From contig CP075493.1 of assembly GCA_021613535.1 (NCBI GenBank), positions 13,454,001-13,518,000 on the forward strand: DNA of 64,000 bases. The letters are read 5' to 3'. This document shows, piece after piece, positions 1 to 10,735 of this stretch; position 1 is the stretch's first letter, and every line of letters starts with the position of its first letter. The notes under the pieces are model-generated. The model was not told where the DNA came from, did not search any database, and saw only the letters and a list, made by a program, of their open reading frames with translations. A program made the translations under genes and the position numbers. Origin of the DNA: Adineta vaga (taxonomy: Eukaryota; Rotifera).

Positions 1-612
1 ATAATCCTAAATCTCTGCATCTACTGGCATAAGCCACGTCCTTTCTCATGTTTGAGTTTCCATCAGAAGTGTTGTCTTCCGCGATTGTGTTAAAAGCGTT
101 TTTCTTTCTCAATTTATTTGTATGTAAGGAAGACAAAAAAACGAGCGTATGCTATGCAAAGTTTCTCGTGACGAACAAACAGCGGAAGAAAAAAAATTCT
201 AACATACGCAACGTTATTTTGCTTTTTTACGTGCCTCGAGTCATCATTTCTAAGTATTATACAGGTAAGATGAATAATATAGTTGTATTCGATTAAAACG
301 GTTTTTGGAAATAAACCATACTGCGTGATATGTATTTCTCATACGAGAATGTTGATGAAAACAATGGAAAAGAAATCTTGAGAGTGTGGGTGAGAGTCGA
401 AGATAATAACGACACCCACACCCTCAAGATGGATTCAGAGGAGTAGTTTTATATATTAAAATAATTACCTGAGCAGATTCGTAGTTCTAATAAATAACCC
501 TAAATAAAATGACATTCTAATGCCATATTTAATCAACGATTAATTGATATAAATATCATTTATTTGTTGTTTTTCAGTGAAAGAAATTCATCATATCTTG
601 AAATAAGACGTG
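1..612. other. Left-edge intergenic region
   Basis: No gene is supported here. An 82-codon open stretch at 48-296 has lysine- and phenylalanine-rich, low-complexity content and no recognisable domain, so it was not called. A T-rich tract ending in TTTTCAG at about 577 looks like a splice acceptor and could end an intron in the 5' leader of the gene that starts at 613. The stem-loop at 376-429 is listed separately. Confidence 0.5.
376..429. repeat. Stem-loop built from telomere-like motif
   Basis: TCTTGAGAGTGTGGGTG (376-392) is followed 20 bases later by its near-perfect reverse complement CACCCACACCCTCAAGA (413-429), with one mismatch in 17. The GTGTGGG core resembles the TGTGGG repeat known from telomeres of the bdelloid Adineta vaga. 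The inverted repeat is seen directly; any telomeric or transcript role is inference. Confidence 0.6.
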
Positions 613-2837
613 ATGTCAAAAAATCTTGAAGATTTTTCTTTGATCTGGCTGGATGATAACCTTGATGAAGATCCTGATCGCCGTGTTCGTTTACGTGGAA
701 TAATTAATTATCTAAAGCTTTTCAAAACGTCCGATGAATGTATTCAATATATAACTTCAATAAAAAACGAGACAATTTTCTTCATTGTCTCTGGTAAATT
801 TGGCCAATCAGTCGTTCCAATCATTCATGATATGTCACAAGTTGCTTATATTTATATTTATTGTTCAAATAAAGGTTTTCATGAAGAATGGATAAAACCA
901 TTCAAAAAAATACGTGATGTATTGACTAATATATCAGAAGTATTTGATAAATTAAAAGATGATGTTACATCATTGCAAAAAACATTGCCACCACCAATTA
1001 CTATCTGTAATTTTATGGGTATGAAAGATAAATCTATTCAAGATTTAGATAAAGAAAGTGCAACTTTTCTATGGTTCCATTTATTAGTGGAAATTTTATT
1101 ACGTTTACCTGATTCAACAACAATTGATGCTAAAACTGAAATGTTAGATGAGTGTCGATTACATTATGATGATAATGATTTTGAATTAGGGAAAATCAAA
1201 GATTTCGAAAAGAATTATTCACCAGAAAATGCTTTACAATGGTATACACATGATTCATTTCTGTATAGATTAATCAATCGAGCATTTCGAACTGAAGATA
1301 TCGATATAATATTTAAATTTCGTTTTTTTATTTGTGATCTTTTCAATCAAATGTTAAATATTTACAATCAAACATCGAAAACTTCCGAGAATTTAACTGT
1401 CTATAGAGGTCAAATGATGACAACTGATGAATTTAACAAAATTCGACATAATGTTGATAATCTAATTTCAATAAATACTTTTTTTTCGACAACAACATCA
1501 TGTGAAATCGCTTTGTTGTTTGCTGGTGAACCCAATCACGAACCATCGATGGAATCAGTTATCTTTCAAATAGAAATCAATACAGATCTTGTTAAAAATC
1601 CATTTGTTAATTTAATTCAAGAATCCAAATATAAACATGAAAAAGAAATACTATTATCAATGGGTTTTCTATTCCGTATTGATGAGATTGATCAATTAGA
1701 CAGTGGTCATTGGTCTGTTTCATTAACCGCTGTAAATGAACAAGATACAAAAACAAATGAATTATTAACTTATCTAAAAAATGAAATCGGCGAATCCTCA
1801 ACATTATTACAATTAGGCGAATTTCTTGGTACAATGGGCGAATATAAGAAGAGTCGACATTACTATGAAATCTTACTTAAACAATTACCAATTGAACATC
1901 GAGATATAGCAGACGTTTAAAACAATCTAGGTGTTATATGTATATATACAAGTGATTGGATATCAGCAGTAAATTATTTAGAACAAGGATTAGAATTAGA
2001 TTTAAAAAATCTAAAATCTAATGATCCTTCATTAGCAATAACATATAAAAATATTGGTGTTGTGTATTATAATCGAGGAATGTATGAAAAAGCTATTGAA
2101 AATTATACAAAAGCTCTTACTATCGAATCATTATCGTTACCTGAAACAAATTCAGCAGTTGGAACAACATATAATAATATGGGCTGGTTTATACGGATCG
2201 AGGTGATTATAAAGAAGCCACTGATCATCTTGAAAAAGCTCTCCAATATAAATTACTTTCATTACCAAAAAATCATCCCAATCTTGCTAGTACATATAAC
2301 AATATCGGTCTACTTCATCTTGATAATAATCAATACAAGAAAGCTCTAGAAAATTTTGAGAAAGCTCTAGAAATTTATCAGATTTCTCTACCTGAACATC
2401 ATCCAACAACGGCTACAACACTTAATAATATTGGTTTAGTGTATCAAAAGCAAGGTGATCAAGTTAAAGCTCGATATTATTTTGAAATTGAACTCGCTGA
2501 TTTACAAATATCTTTACCAGTTGATCATATCGATTTTGCTCGTGCATATAATAATTTAGGATTAGTAGAATATGAATCAAAGAATTGGGAAAAAGCTTTA
2601 GAATATTATGAAAAAGCTCTATCAATATATCGACAAACTCATGGATCAGAACATCCATCACTTGCATCAATTTATTACAATATAGGTAATATTTACAAGA
2701 ATGGCAAACAAGATTTAATATACGCTCTCGATTATTATGAAAAAGCATTGGCACTTGCAATCAAAGTGTTCTCATCAAATCATAAAGATATTGAATTATA
2801 TAGAAATATAATCGATCAATTACATCAACAGAGTTAA
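613..2837 (+). pseudogene. ART-TPR protein, disrupted
   Basis: The first in-frame ATG is at 613. The N-terminal ~110 residues form a conserved module beginning with a WLDDNLDE motif that recurs at 37.6 kb. An ADP-ribosyltransferase domain follows (about residues 170-390) with the R-S-E signature: YRGQ, a Ser/Thr-rich FFSTTT strand and HEKEIL (ExE). Kinesin-light-chain-like 42-residue TPRs then run to 2837. Such enzymes transfer ADP-ribose from NAD to protein side chains, and the TPRs probably bind partners. Two lesions are visible. TAA at 1918-1920 sits where the first TPR expects an aromatic residue, and the same frame continues open past it. A one-base frame change follows near 2181-2184, after which TPRs resume in another frame to the TAA at 2835-2837. 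No GT-AG intron removes either lesion. The ART part alone (436 codons) could still be made as a truncated protein. Confidence 0.8.
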
Positions 2838-3672
2838 AATACATTTTTTATATAATGTCGAATTAAATCAGAAATAAATTTGATCAGAATTTTGATCGAC
2901 TATTCAAAGATTATATTGGCAATCATCGAGATCCTCAGCGATATAATATTCATTGTGTTAATGTCTAGATGATTTGAATGAAAAGTTTGAAAAAACTATT
3001 CATTTGTTCACCATTCAATATGAATCAGATTTCTATCATTTTCTGATCGATACTGTAATCAACAAAGAGAGTATTAAGAGAATCAATGAAACAATGAAAT
3101 GAAAATTGTGAGAGTATGAATAAACAAGACATTCTCTTGCCTACATCCATAATTGCATTTACCCTCTCATATCTACATTTGCACCTGAAACTGCTTTCTT
3201 TCCACGAGAAATCATCAATTACAATGTTTCTCTTCATATATGAAAGATGACATTCCTTTTGAATTCAAAAAACGATAAAATAAGAGTTTCAATTATTTAT
3301 CTCTAAAATTCTACATTCATTAGGGACGGTTTTTGCACAAATTAGCCAAAAGAGTCTATTTATAAAACTTTATTCGAGCGAAATATCTTCTTGAAATTTA
3401 ATTATTTTTAGATAGACAATAAACCATAGTAATCTTACAGAAACAAAAATGTTTACTTCATCTGAAATTCTTTGAACATATCTCTAAGATTGTACATATA
3501 TCATTCGCAGGGTGAGAAGAAGAAGAAGAAGACTACGTTGATTCGTAATTTTATTCTATTTTTCCTATATTTTTATTGAATAAAACATCGAAAGCATGAA
3601 CATAAATAGCTAATAGACATAAAGCTATGGCAACGTTTTCGAATTGATTTGTAAGATAATCATTGATGTATT
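2838..3672. other. Intergenic region
   Basis: About 830 AT-rich bases between two convergent genes. The only distinct feature is a short (GAA)n run near 3519-3535. I see no coding exon, RNA gene or terminal inverted repeat. Confidence 0.5.
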
Positions 3673-4659
3673 CTATACTTTATTACCACATTCGACTGAT
3701 GGTACAATTGCCACTCTATTTGGTCTTTTTAAATGCAATAGAACGAGTAATTTCATATAAATTTCCGGTAATGACATTAAACAAACAAATGGTAACATTA
3801 ATGATACAAAATAGAATAAATAAAGAAATATATCTTCTTGTAATTCACTTTCATGCCCATCTTCTCGTTCGCCACTTAACACATGTAAGAGTTCACCAAT
3901 ACCTGCCGGTAAAGTACCAATAAAATATAAGATTGATATAGATAGAAATTGAATGGTCATTTTTTGTTGTTGTCGCCATCGAATACGTTGTTTTCTACGT
4001 AATTTACTGATTAGAATACGTGCTAATAAAGCAAAACTAAAGAAAAAAATCAATATTGAAGGTAAAATTCTATGTACTAATAATTCATAAACAGAAAGAT
4101 CTAAATCTTCATGTACGTAACATGCTTTACCACAGAACATAGTATCATATTCAAAATGTGCTTCATTTGAACAATATGGATAAAAGAAGATGACACTAAG
4201 ATAAAAACTAATTGTGTAAATAAGAATAAGAGATAAAGGAACGTAATGAAGAACAAATCGTTTGAATTGAGTATTATGAAATTGACGATCATGAAATATA
4301 ATAATATGACGTTCGATCGACGCCCATAACATGAGAAACGACGATGAATTTGAAAGAATTGAATCAAGAAAATTCCATGCTTGACATCTTTGTAAGATGT
4401 TGTCTCGAACAAAACCAATATAAAGAAAATCAAGTACGATAGATAAATCGATTGTAATCAGAAGGAAATTTAGAATAAGTATAACTAAAATCACATGATT
4501 ATGAAGAGCTTTTCGTAAGACTCGATCACGAAGAAGATGAAAGATGACAAATATATGACATAGAATAGATGGAATTTCAAATGAAAGGAATAAACCAAAT
4601 TTAATATGTTTTGGTAATGCTCCATTATAATCAATCTTTTTAGATAAAAGAAATTCCAT
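3673..4659 (-). CDS. Rhodopsin-like 7TM receptor (intronless)
   Basis: Single open frame of 328 residues with seven hydrophobic segments, so a plasma-membrane G-protein-coupled receptor of the divergent family A type. TM3 ends WASIERH, in place of the E/DRY motif. TM6 holds LYFIGTLPAG and TM7 ends SLPEIYMK, a variant of NPxxY. The second extracellular loop carries a CGKACY motif shared with the receptor at 27381-28514 (CGGACY), so the two are paralogues. That paralogue has two introns and this copy has none. The ligand cannot be told from sequence; peptide receptors are the usual relatives. The ATG at 4657-4659 is the first in frame and no lesion is seen. Confidence 0.85.
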   Translation of the reverse strand: MEFLLSKKIDYNGALPKHIKFGLFLSFEIPSILCHIFVIFHLLRDRVLRKALHNHVILVILILNFLLITIDLSIVLDFLYIGFVRDNILQRCQAWNFLDSILSNSSSFLMLWASIERHIIIFHDRQFHNTQFKRFVLHYVPLSLILIYTISFYLSVIFFYPYCSNEAHFEYDTMFCGKACYVHEDLDLSVYELLVHRILPSILIFFFSFALLARILISKLRRKQRIRWRQQQKMTIQFLSISILYFIGTLPAGIGELLHVLSGEREDGHESELQEDIFLYLFYFVSLMLPFVCLMSLPEIYMKLLVLLHLKRPNRVAIVPSVECGNKV

Positions 4660-5288
4660 AAGAGTATATTTTACAATAGTTTTGAATTCTAATCAAGACT
4701 GTGCAAGTTATAGAGAAGAGAAAAAAAACTTCATCTTATATTATGTACGAAGCTTAGTGTCATGTTCTTTTTCGCGACGAGAACTGCTTGAAGCGATGAG
4801 TAGAATAGAAACTGTAGAAGTCTTATTACGTATACTGTCATTTCTATTTTACTCGAAGTGACATCTAACGGAAAAGAAAATTATTTATATATGTATGAGT
4901 CTATATGCAATGCAAGATTATCATCTGGTGTTGAACTTTGAAATCACGTAAAATCCGTATTATTTATGTATTAAAATACTGTATAATATTAGCAACAATT
5001 TGAAGATAACAAAGAACAAAGTTCAATGTTTCCGATTATTGTAGGAAAGATAAAAAATAAGATTGTATAATTCTCATCTTTTCTTTTTCTTCTTTCCTTC
5101 GTCGTGTCGTGCAACGAGAAAGAGATATTTCCACATACATTTAATCGATCTTCACGCCGTATAAGATGTTATATTTTTCACAAGCATACAGATGAATGAG
5201 AGATGATTCAGTTTCAATCTTTTTCTATAGTCAATTTTTTATTATACAGAAAAATAAAAAAAACAAGATTATTCTTCTCTCATACTTA
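4660..5288. other. Intergenic region
   Basis: About 630 AT-rich bases upstream of the receptor (minus strand) and downstream of the methyltransferase. I recognise no gene or repeat. Confidence 0.5.
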
Positions 5289-6025
5289 TCATGACTGTCG
5301 TATAGAAATTTCAATACCATCACGAATAGTTTTATCATATTCGAGAGTTGATTCATGAAATGTTGATGTATACTGTGAATTATTTCGAATATAGTTGACA
5401 TAATCAGGTGCACCAGGAAAAAGAATATTATCAGCTACAATCATTGTACCACGTTTAATCAAACCAACAGTTTCAAGTAATTTGAAATCACTTAAATAGG
5501 CTTCTTTATGATGATCAATGAAGATAAAATCAAATGAATCAATATTAAATTGTTTACTTAAACGAGGAATAGCATGATCCGTTTGATCAACGACAATTTG
5601 TATACGATTTGCTACACCAGCATGTTCATGAATACGTTGAGCTGTAGTTGCTGAAGCAGGATTCAATTCAATAGTAACAATCAAGGTATCTTCAGGTAAC
5701 TGAGAAGCCATACGTAATGAACTATAACCAAGAAAAGTACCTTTAAGAGGCAAAACAAAAATGAATGAAATTATGAAGATATATATTTCAACGAATATTT
5801 ACCAAGTTCAAGTACTGTTTTGGGTTGTCGAGATTGTAAGGCTGTATCGAGAATTTTTCCTTTTGTATCACCAATATTCATAAGTGCTTGTTGAGTCCAA
5901 CCATATTCATCAATCGCATTGATAACACCATTGATATCATTTGGACGACTTTTCAGTAGGACATACTTTAATAATGCTTCACGAAAATCGTGAGACATCT
6001 CTATCGATTCTTCTCTCAATAACAT
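5289..6025 (-). CDS. COMT: Catechol O-methyltransferase
   Basis: Two exons, complement(5803-6025) and complement(5289-5740), joined across a 62-base GTAAAT...TAAAG intron. The product is 224 residues, matching soluble animal COMT (about 220). It transfers a methyl group from S-adenosylmethionine to catechols such as catecholamines, and needs Mg2+. Conserved landmarks are MNIGDTKG near the start, the SAM-binding VLELGTFLGYS across the splice, TIELNP (adenosine-binding acidic residue), FIDHHKEAYL (first metal Asp) and VADNILFPG (metal Asp-Asn pair). The C-terminus DGIEISIRQ also matches the family. There is no N-terminal membrane segment, so it is the cytosolic form. The first ATG is at 6023-6025; a second at 5998 is possible. 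Confidence 0.9.
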
Positions 6026-6598
6026 TCAACATCATCTTTTCTTTCACTTTTATATAATACACTTTCGTATAGTCATACATTCGTCATGTTCTTCAACACA
6101 TCATTCATATTATTCGGTGATGATGTGATTCATGACAAAGCATGTTTAACCAGTTGTCTCATTGATACGAAAATGCATTTATGCACTTGGAATGAACCTA
6201 TGAAATTTTCGATAAGCAAAGAAGATCCTTTTTATTTAGAATATTTCTACTTTTATTTTACTACAACAAAGTAAAATTGAAGTATTGTCATTATCAAAAA
6301 GTTTTTCACAATTGTATGGGACGACATCTTAAGAATAATATTGAGAATATGTATTCTTTTTATCGTACTCATAATGTCAATGACACCTTCAACCATCCCT
6401 TCCTTCATGTTTCTGCCGTGCCATTCTTTTTTAGACTACATTTGTAACCATACTTGAATAAATATTCTTCTACATTTTTTTCATTAGAATAAAGTATTTA
6501 AAAAAATCGAAAACAAGAACGAACTTAAGTTCTGAGAAGTATATCGTTTAAGAATTTCCATTCGCACATGTGGTCGAAATTCTATTATGTTTGACTGC
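6026..6598. other. Intergenic region
   Basis: About 570 bases. A 62-codon plus-strand open stretch at 6086-6274 has no domain, no splice context and no homologue I recognise, so it is left out. Confidence 0.45.
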
Positions 6599-7691
6599 TT
6601 ATTGGCGATGATATTGGTCAATAATAATCGTTGCTATCTGCGAATTGTTTGTATATTGTACAATATGATAATTAAATCTATCTAATATATAGATTATATC
6701 ATTCATTTCGTCTACTACGAACGATTGAAAAGATATTAAATAACTACCAGAATAATCTTCCGGATCACGATCTTTAATAACATCTATTACTGATACACCA
6801 ATAAAACTATTTATCAACCGTTTCACTACACCATGCTGATATAATATGAATATATTACCAAGAGAATTCACGTATAATTCCCTACATATAGATGCTGCAT
6901 TGTTTCCAGTGATATTAAGTATAGATATAGGATTATTAATATGAAATTTATAAACACCAGGTGAGAAATTATACAAACCACAAAAGTAAAATGATTGAGA
7001 TTGTGAATGAAAGAATAAACTGTGCGGTTGAAACTTGTTCTCAAACAATCGAGTCATACGTGTACCATTTGATACTATATTATCTACGAAAGTCCATCCA
7101 ACTGGAAAGCAATAACTCGATACTAGATATAGAAATGTATGTATTATTCAATAAGCTAAAGTGCATACTTGATAGTGATGTTTTATTCGCGTCAATATTG
7201 ATTGATGAAACACTTGATGTTGTCAGAGTGGTTGGTTTTGTTGACGATGATGATACTGTCTTCGCTCCTAAAAAACGTGAATAGAACACATCATACTACA
7301 AGTCTCTATTAGAGGTCCGTCAAAGCAATTTTTTTGTTAAATCAATCAATAGAAAAGAAATGAAATTATACTTACATATATATGTAAGGTGACTCGTTTT
7401 AGGAATTTCTTTTGGTAGTGATGAAGTAGTAGGTTTACTAGTCGAACTCTCGGACAAACTGTTTGCTGTAGAAAATGTAGATTTATACATTGTAACAGAT
7501 AACATGACATATATGATACCAACTAGAGTGCCCACGAGAGTTCTTTCAGTAAGATGACATCGTATTATTTGATAACTTACCATTGTATCTCTTGTTGAAT
7601 GATGACTTCTTTCAAATGAAACGCTTCCTCCTGCCGTATTTTGATAAACAAATACACGTTGGTAACATAAAATATAATTTGACGATAACAC
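6599..7691 (-). CDS. NHL-propeller membrane protein, short or degraded
   Basis: Read on the minus strand. A first exon (from about 7691) encodes a transmembrane segment (LVGTLVGIIYVMLSV) and a Ser/Thr-rich linker. A second exon (about 7165-7255) is Ser/Thr-rich. A third exon, after the acceptor TATATCTAG, encodes degenerate NHL-type blades: GNIFILYQHGVVKRL, and FVVDEMNDIIYILDRFNYHIVQY. The second intron splices in phase. At the first intron, the only good donor (GTAAGT) and acceptor (TTTTTTAG) would create TGA at the junction, so the boundary is uncertain or damaged. Only about 150 propeller residues remain, against about 250 for six blades. NHL propellers bind proteins or other ligands. A fuller relative lies at the right edge of the window. 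Confidence 0.55.
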
Positions 7692-7804
7692 GGACTACGA
7701 ACAATGTAGAGTTATATATCTAATTTCATATTTCATAAAAGAAATGATACGTAATTATCTATTTAAATTTATTTCATGTAACTATGGAAAATCTTTTATA
7801 TCAA

Positions 7805-8389
7805 TCACAATACAATATCAAATATCCTTTTGTCTCTGCTGTCTTTCGAAGTTTCGTTACACATTTTTTGCGATAAACCACATTTGTTTATCAAAAGTTC
7901 TTGCATTGTTTGATTGTGTTTAATCATATCAACCAGTGAATCAACACTCGCATCACTAATTGATGTATTCTCATCCAGTGATAATCTTTGAAGAGTTTTG
8001 TTATGCGTAGTGAGCACCTTACATAATAATCGAACTCCTCGATCACGAATCTCATTGTTAAATAACCCAATCCGGATTAATTTTGTATTTGTTTTTAACA
8101 TTTCAGCAAGATATCCTACACCTTTGTCTGTGATTCTATTCCAGCCAAGTGCAAGATTTTTGAGAGCATTATTGTTAAACATTAATGTTTGAGCTAGAGT
8201 TTGTATACCTTTATCAAATATTTGATTATGAGTAAGAGATAATTCTTGTAGAGTATTGTTGTTGCGCAATGAATCAGCAAGTATTATGATACCTTTTGAT
8301 GTTATCTGATTTTTTCTTAGTAAGAGTTGTATGCATTGTTTACTGATGATCGCTAGAAGCAGAATTTGATGTTCCAGATGCTGTCGCAA
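7805..8389 (-). pseudogene. LRR (ribonuclease-inhibitor type) fragment
   Basis: An open frame of about 194 codons made of roughly six 28-residue LRRs of the NLRC/RNI type. Examples are LQELSLTHNQIFDKGIQTLA and LKNLALGWNRITDKGVGYLA. The frame has no upstream ATG (its first codon is TTG) and begins mid-repeat, so a 5' exon is missing or the piece is a truncated copy. It lies just downstream of the U-box/kinase pseudogene on the same strand. That pseudogene ends in its own TAA at 8460, so the two need not be one gene. LRR solenoids bind proteins; nothing more specific can be said. Confidence 0.6.
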
Positions 8390-8459
8390 AAATACCTTGT
8401 ACTATATCAAAGATCTATTTTGTTAAAATAATTCAAATACAGGAAAAGAAAAGAAATGA

Positions 8460-9632
8460 TTATGGACTTGCAGGTTGTGTAATTTCTTGCAGTTTCTTCA
8501 TTGTACTAGTTTGAATTGGATCAGTTTTAGTTGACGGTTTATCCGAAGGACCTTCTGGTCTATACTTGATTTCCATATCTGATACTGAAAACCATTTTCC
8601 ACGAGTAAAATACCAATAAAACTCTATGATTAAGATCAAAAAAGAAAATATACCATTTTTATAGTAATAATCGTGTAACGCTTATTGTAACTGCTCAAAT
8701 GTTAGTCGATCACTTGATTGTTTTGCCCAAGTTTTACAAATTAAATCCCAATAATGTCGACTAAAACTTGATGGTTGAGGTAGATAATTACTATCTCGAA
8801 CGAGTTAAATGACATCTTCATCATTCGGAATATTTGAACATGGTATTGCGGACCTTGAGAATAGGCTTCCCACATCAATACAACCATGGAATAAACATCG
8901 TTCGTAATATTTGTTGAGAATATCTCTGGTGCTATATATCGTATTGAAATAATATTTATTACAGTTTGTGCAACTCCAGGTTGTAATGAATACAGTTGGC
9001 TATGTCGACTAAGACCCACACACATTACGACATGCTAAATCGCCGTGCACAATGTTATTGAAAACTAAGTAGATCATTGCATCAATAATTTGTAAGAATA
9101 TTTCAATAAGAACATTTTCATTCAGAATTGCAGGTCGATCTTGTAATTGTTCATATAGACTTCGTTCGGGAGTATATTCTTGTAATAACATTACGTTATT
9201 TTCATTTATATTATTATCAGTATCACGGACAAAACCAAATGTTCGAATAATATGTGGATGACGACTAAGATCAACGTAAAATGATGCTTCTTTATTTGCA
9301 CGAGCATCATCAATTTTTAATAAAATAATGTCGGGTCGATTATCACTTGTTGGTAACCATTGAGCACGATAGATTGACTTGCCGTATGTTTGAAATAAGG
9401 GTCGACCCTCTTTTTTTTTCTTACATCTATATTAAGTGTAAATTGATATTTTTGTTGACGAGCTGATGTTTCAAAAGAATCGATTAATTGTTTTATGGCA
9501 CGATTGAGAAGCAAATCTTCGAGAGACAAACGTTCTCATGTGATAGGACTTGTACCATGTGGTTGAATCCGTTCTTCTATCGCTTTGTCTCTCGTAAGTA
9601 TGACCATCTTTAGCTAATGCGGGATTACTCAT
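8460..9632 (-). pseudogene. U-box + protein kinase fusion, heavily disrupted
   Basis: Starting at ATG 9632, a U-box (E3 ubiquitin-ligase fold) is recognisable from GHTYER, TSPIT and LSLEDLLLNRAIKQLI. It is followed by a tyrosine-kinase-like domain: an N-lobe with HPHIIRTFGFV, the catalytic loop HGDLACRNV (HRD became HGD), GLSRHSQ, IRYIAPE, and a C-lobe ending LICKTWAKQSSDRLTF. A short tail ends at TAA 8460-8462 after one intron. At least six lesions are seen: a frame change in the U-box near 9580, an in-frame TGA near 9540, a frame change near 9410 at GGGTCGACCC, loss of the DFG segment near 9012, a further frame change with TAA near 8810, and TAA near 8680. It cannot encode an active enzyme. 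Confidence 0.8.
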
Positions 9633-9775
9633 CTTGAATGTTTTACAAAGAATAATAAATGATTATAGACTTCATGTATATACTCTATTCATATAATTAC
9701 ATGGAAATATACGTTCACTAAACACATTAAAATCTCATAAATATATTAGACTATAAAGAGAAAAATATTGACTCA

Positions 9776-10735
9776 TTATTTTGAAACTACTCTATGAAAA
9801 AGAACAACAGGTTCAACATGCCGTTGTCTACGCATAAATAAACTTCGAATATTTTCGCGAAAACGTTTCGAAACACATATGTAGATGTAAAACGAAATAC
9901 TATGTAACACAGTACTCAAGAATCCAAATGTTGTGTTTATTATACTATCTTCACTCGATCGAAAAGAATCTTTGGATGTTGTTGGAGTATAAAACGCATA
10001 GAATTGTCGAATAAGAAAAGATATTGATGTAAGAAGAACCACAACCATTTGACATAACAACATGCGAGTGAGATTTTGTTCGATCTTCGACCGACGAATA
10101 AGATTCTTTCTAATATTTTTGCATGTTAACAATGAAAAACTGAATATAACAACGATGGGAATGATACAATATGCTGTATAGTTCAGATCTGAATAATATT
10201 TTAGAAATGTCGGATTCATAGAATAACATACAGTTTCATTAGCAATATTTGTAAAGATTCGGTAGAAAACAATTGCTGGACTAAACGCAAGAATATATAG
10301 TATAGCTATAAAAACCATAGCTAATATAGCTCGTCGTCGTGTAATCCATCGATGATGAGAAATATCACGAGATGTTAATAAATATTGATTTATAGCACTT
10401 AAACATATACTTTGTAATGCTATTGTTCCACAAAGAGGTCCAACAAACCAACGAATTTTGCACGGTATCACATACAAACTCAATATATCGATTCGAATCC
10501 ATATATTGACTATTTGATATGGAAGAGCAAGAAAAAGTACAATCTGACTTGTAACAAATGAACATAGAAGAAATAGAGAATTCGGTAATTTGATGTATTG
10601 CGGGTGGTACGAGAATGCTAACATATTGATAAAATTACCACTAATACCAAAAATAAATATTAATGTACCAAATGAACTGATAAGAAATCGTGTGATAAAA
10701 GTGAAATGATCAATTTCATTCGTTGAATTTGACAT
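9776..10735 (-). CDS. Rhodopsin-like 7TM receptor
   Basis: Intronless frame; the true ATG is at 10733-10735 (MSNSTNEID), since the longer frame opens with a non-ATG codon. The N-terminus carries an NST glycosylation site. Seven hydrophobic spans follow, with GISGNFINMLAF in TM1. TM3 ends in LSAINQYLLTS (NQ in place of DRY), and TM7 ends FYIYICVSKRFREN. That last motif is shared with the two damaged receptors at 30 and 54 kb, so this is an intact member of the same subfamily. Length is about 319 residues. The ligand is unknown. Confidence 0.85.
   Translation of the reverse strand: MSNSTNEIDHFTFITRFLISSFGTLIFIFGISGNFINMLAFSYHPQYIKLPNSLFLLCSFVTSQIVLFLALPYQIVNIWIRIDILSLYVIPCKIRWFVGPLCGTIALQSICLSAINQYLLTSRDISHHRWITRRRAILAMVFIAILYILAFSPAIVFYRIFTNIANETVCYSMNPTFLKYYSDLNYTAYCIIPIVVIFSFSLLTCKNIRKNLIRRSKIEQNLTRMLLCQMVVVLLTSISFLIRQFYAFYTPTTSKDSFRSSEDSIINTTFGFLSTVLHSISFYIYICVSKRFRENIRSLFMRRQRHVEPVVLFHRVVSK

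Noticed and set aside
48-296. 82-codon open stretch at the left edge
   Set aside because: Low-complexity Lys/Phe content, no domain and no splice support.
3025-3237. 70-codon minus-strand open stretch in the 2.8-3.7 kb gap
   Set aside because: No domain, homologue or promoter context recognised.
4101-4433. 110-codon frame inside the receptor at 3673-4659
   Set aside because: Same strand, different frame: a shadow of the hydrophobic receptor coding sequence.
5240-5290. Prokaryotic or viral contamination as the source of the window
   Set aside because: Short introns with GT-AG borders, animal receptor and channel families, and a Pol III-type tRNA promoter occur throughout.
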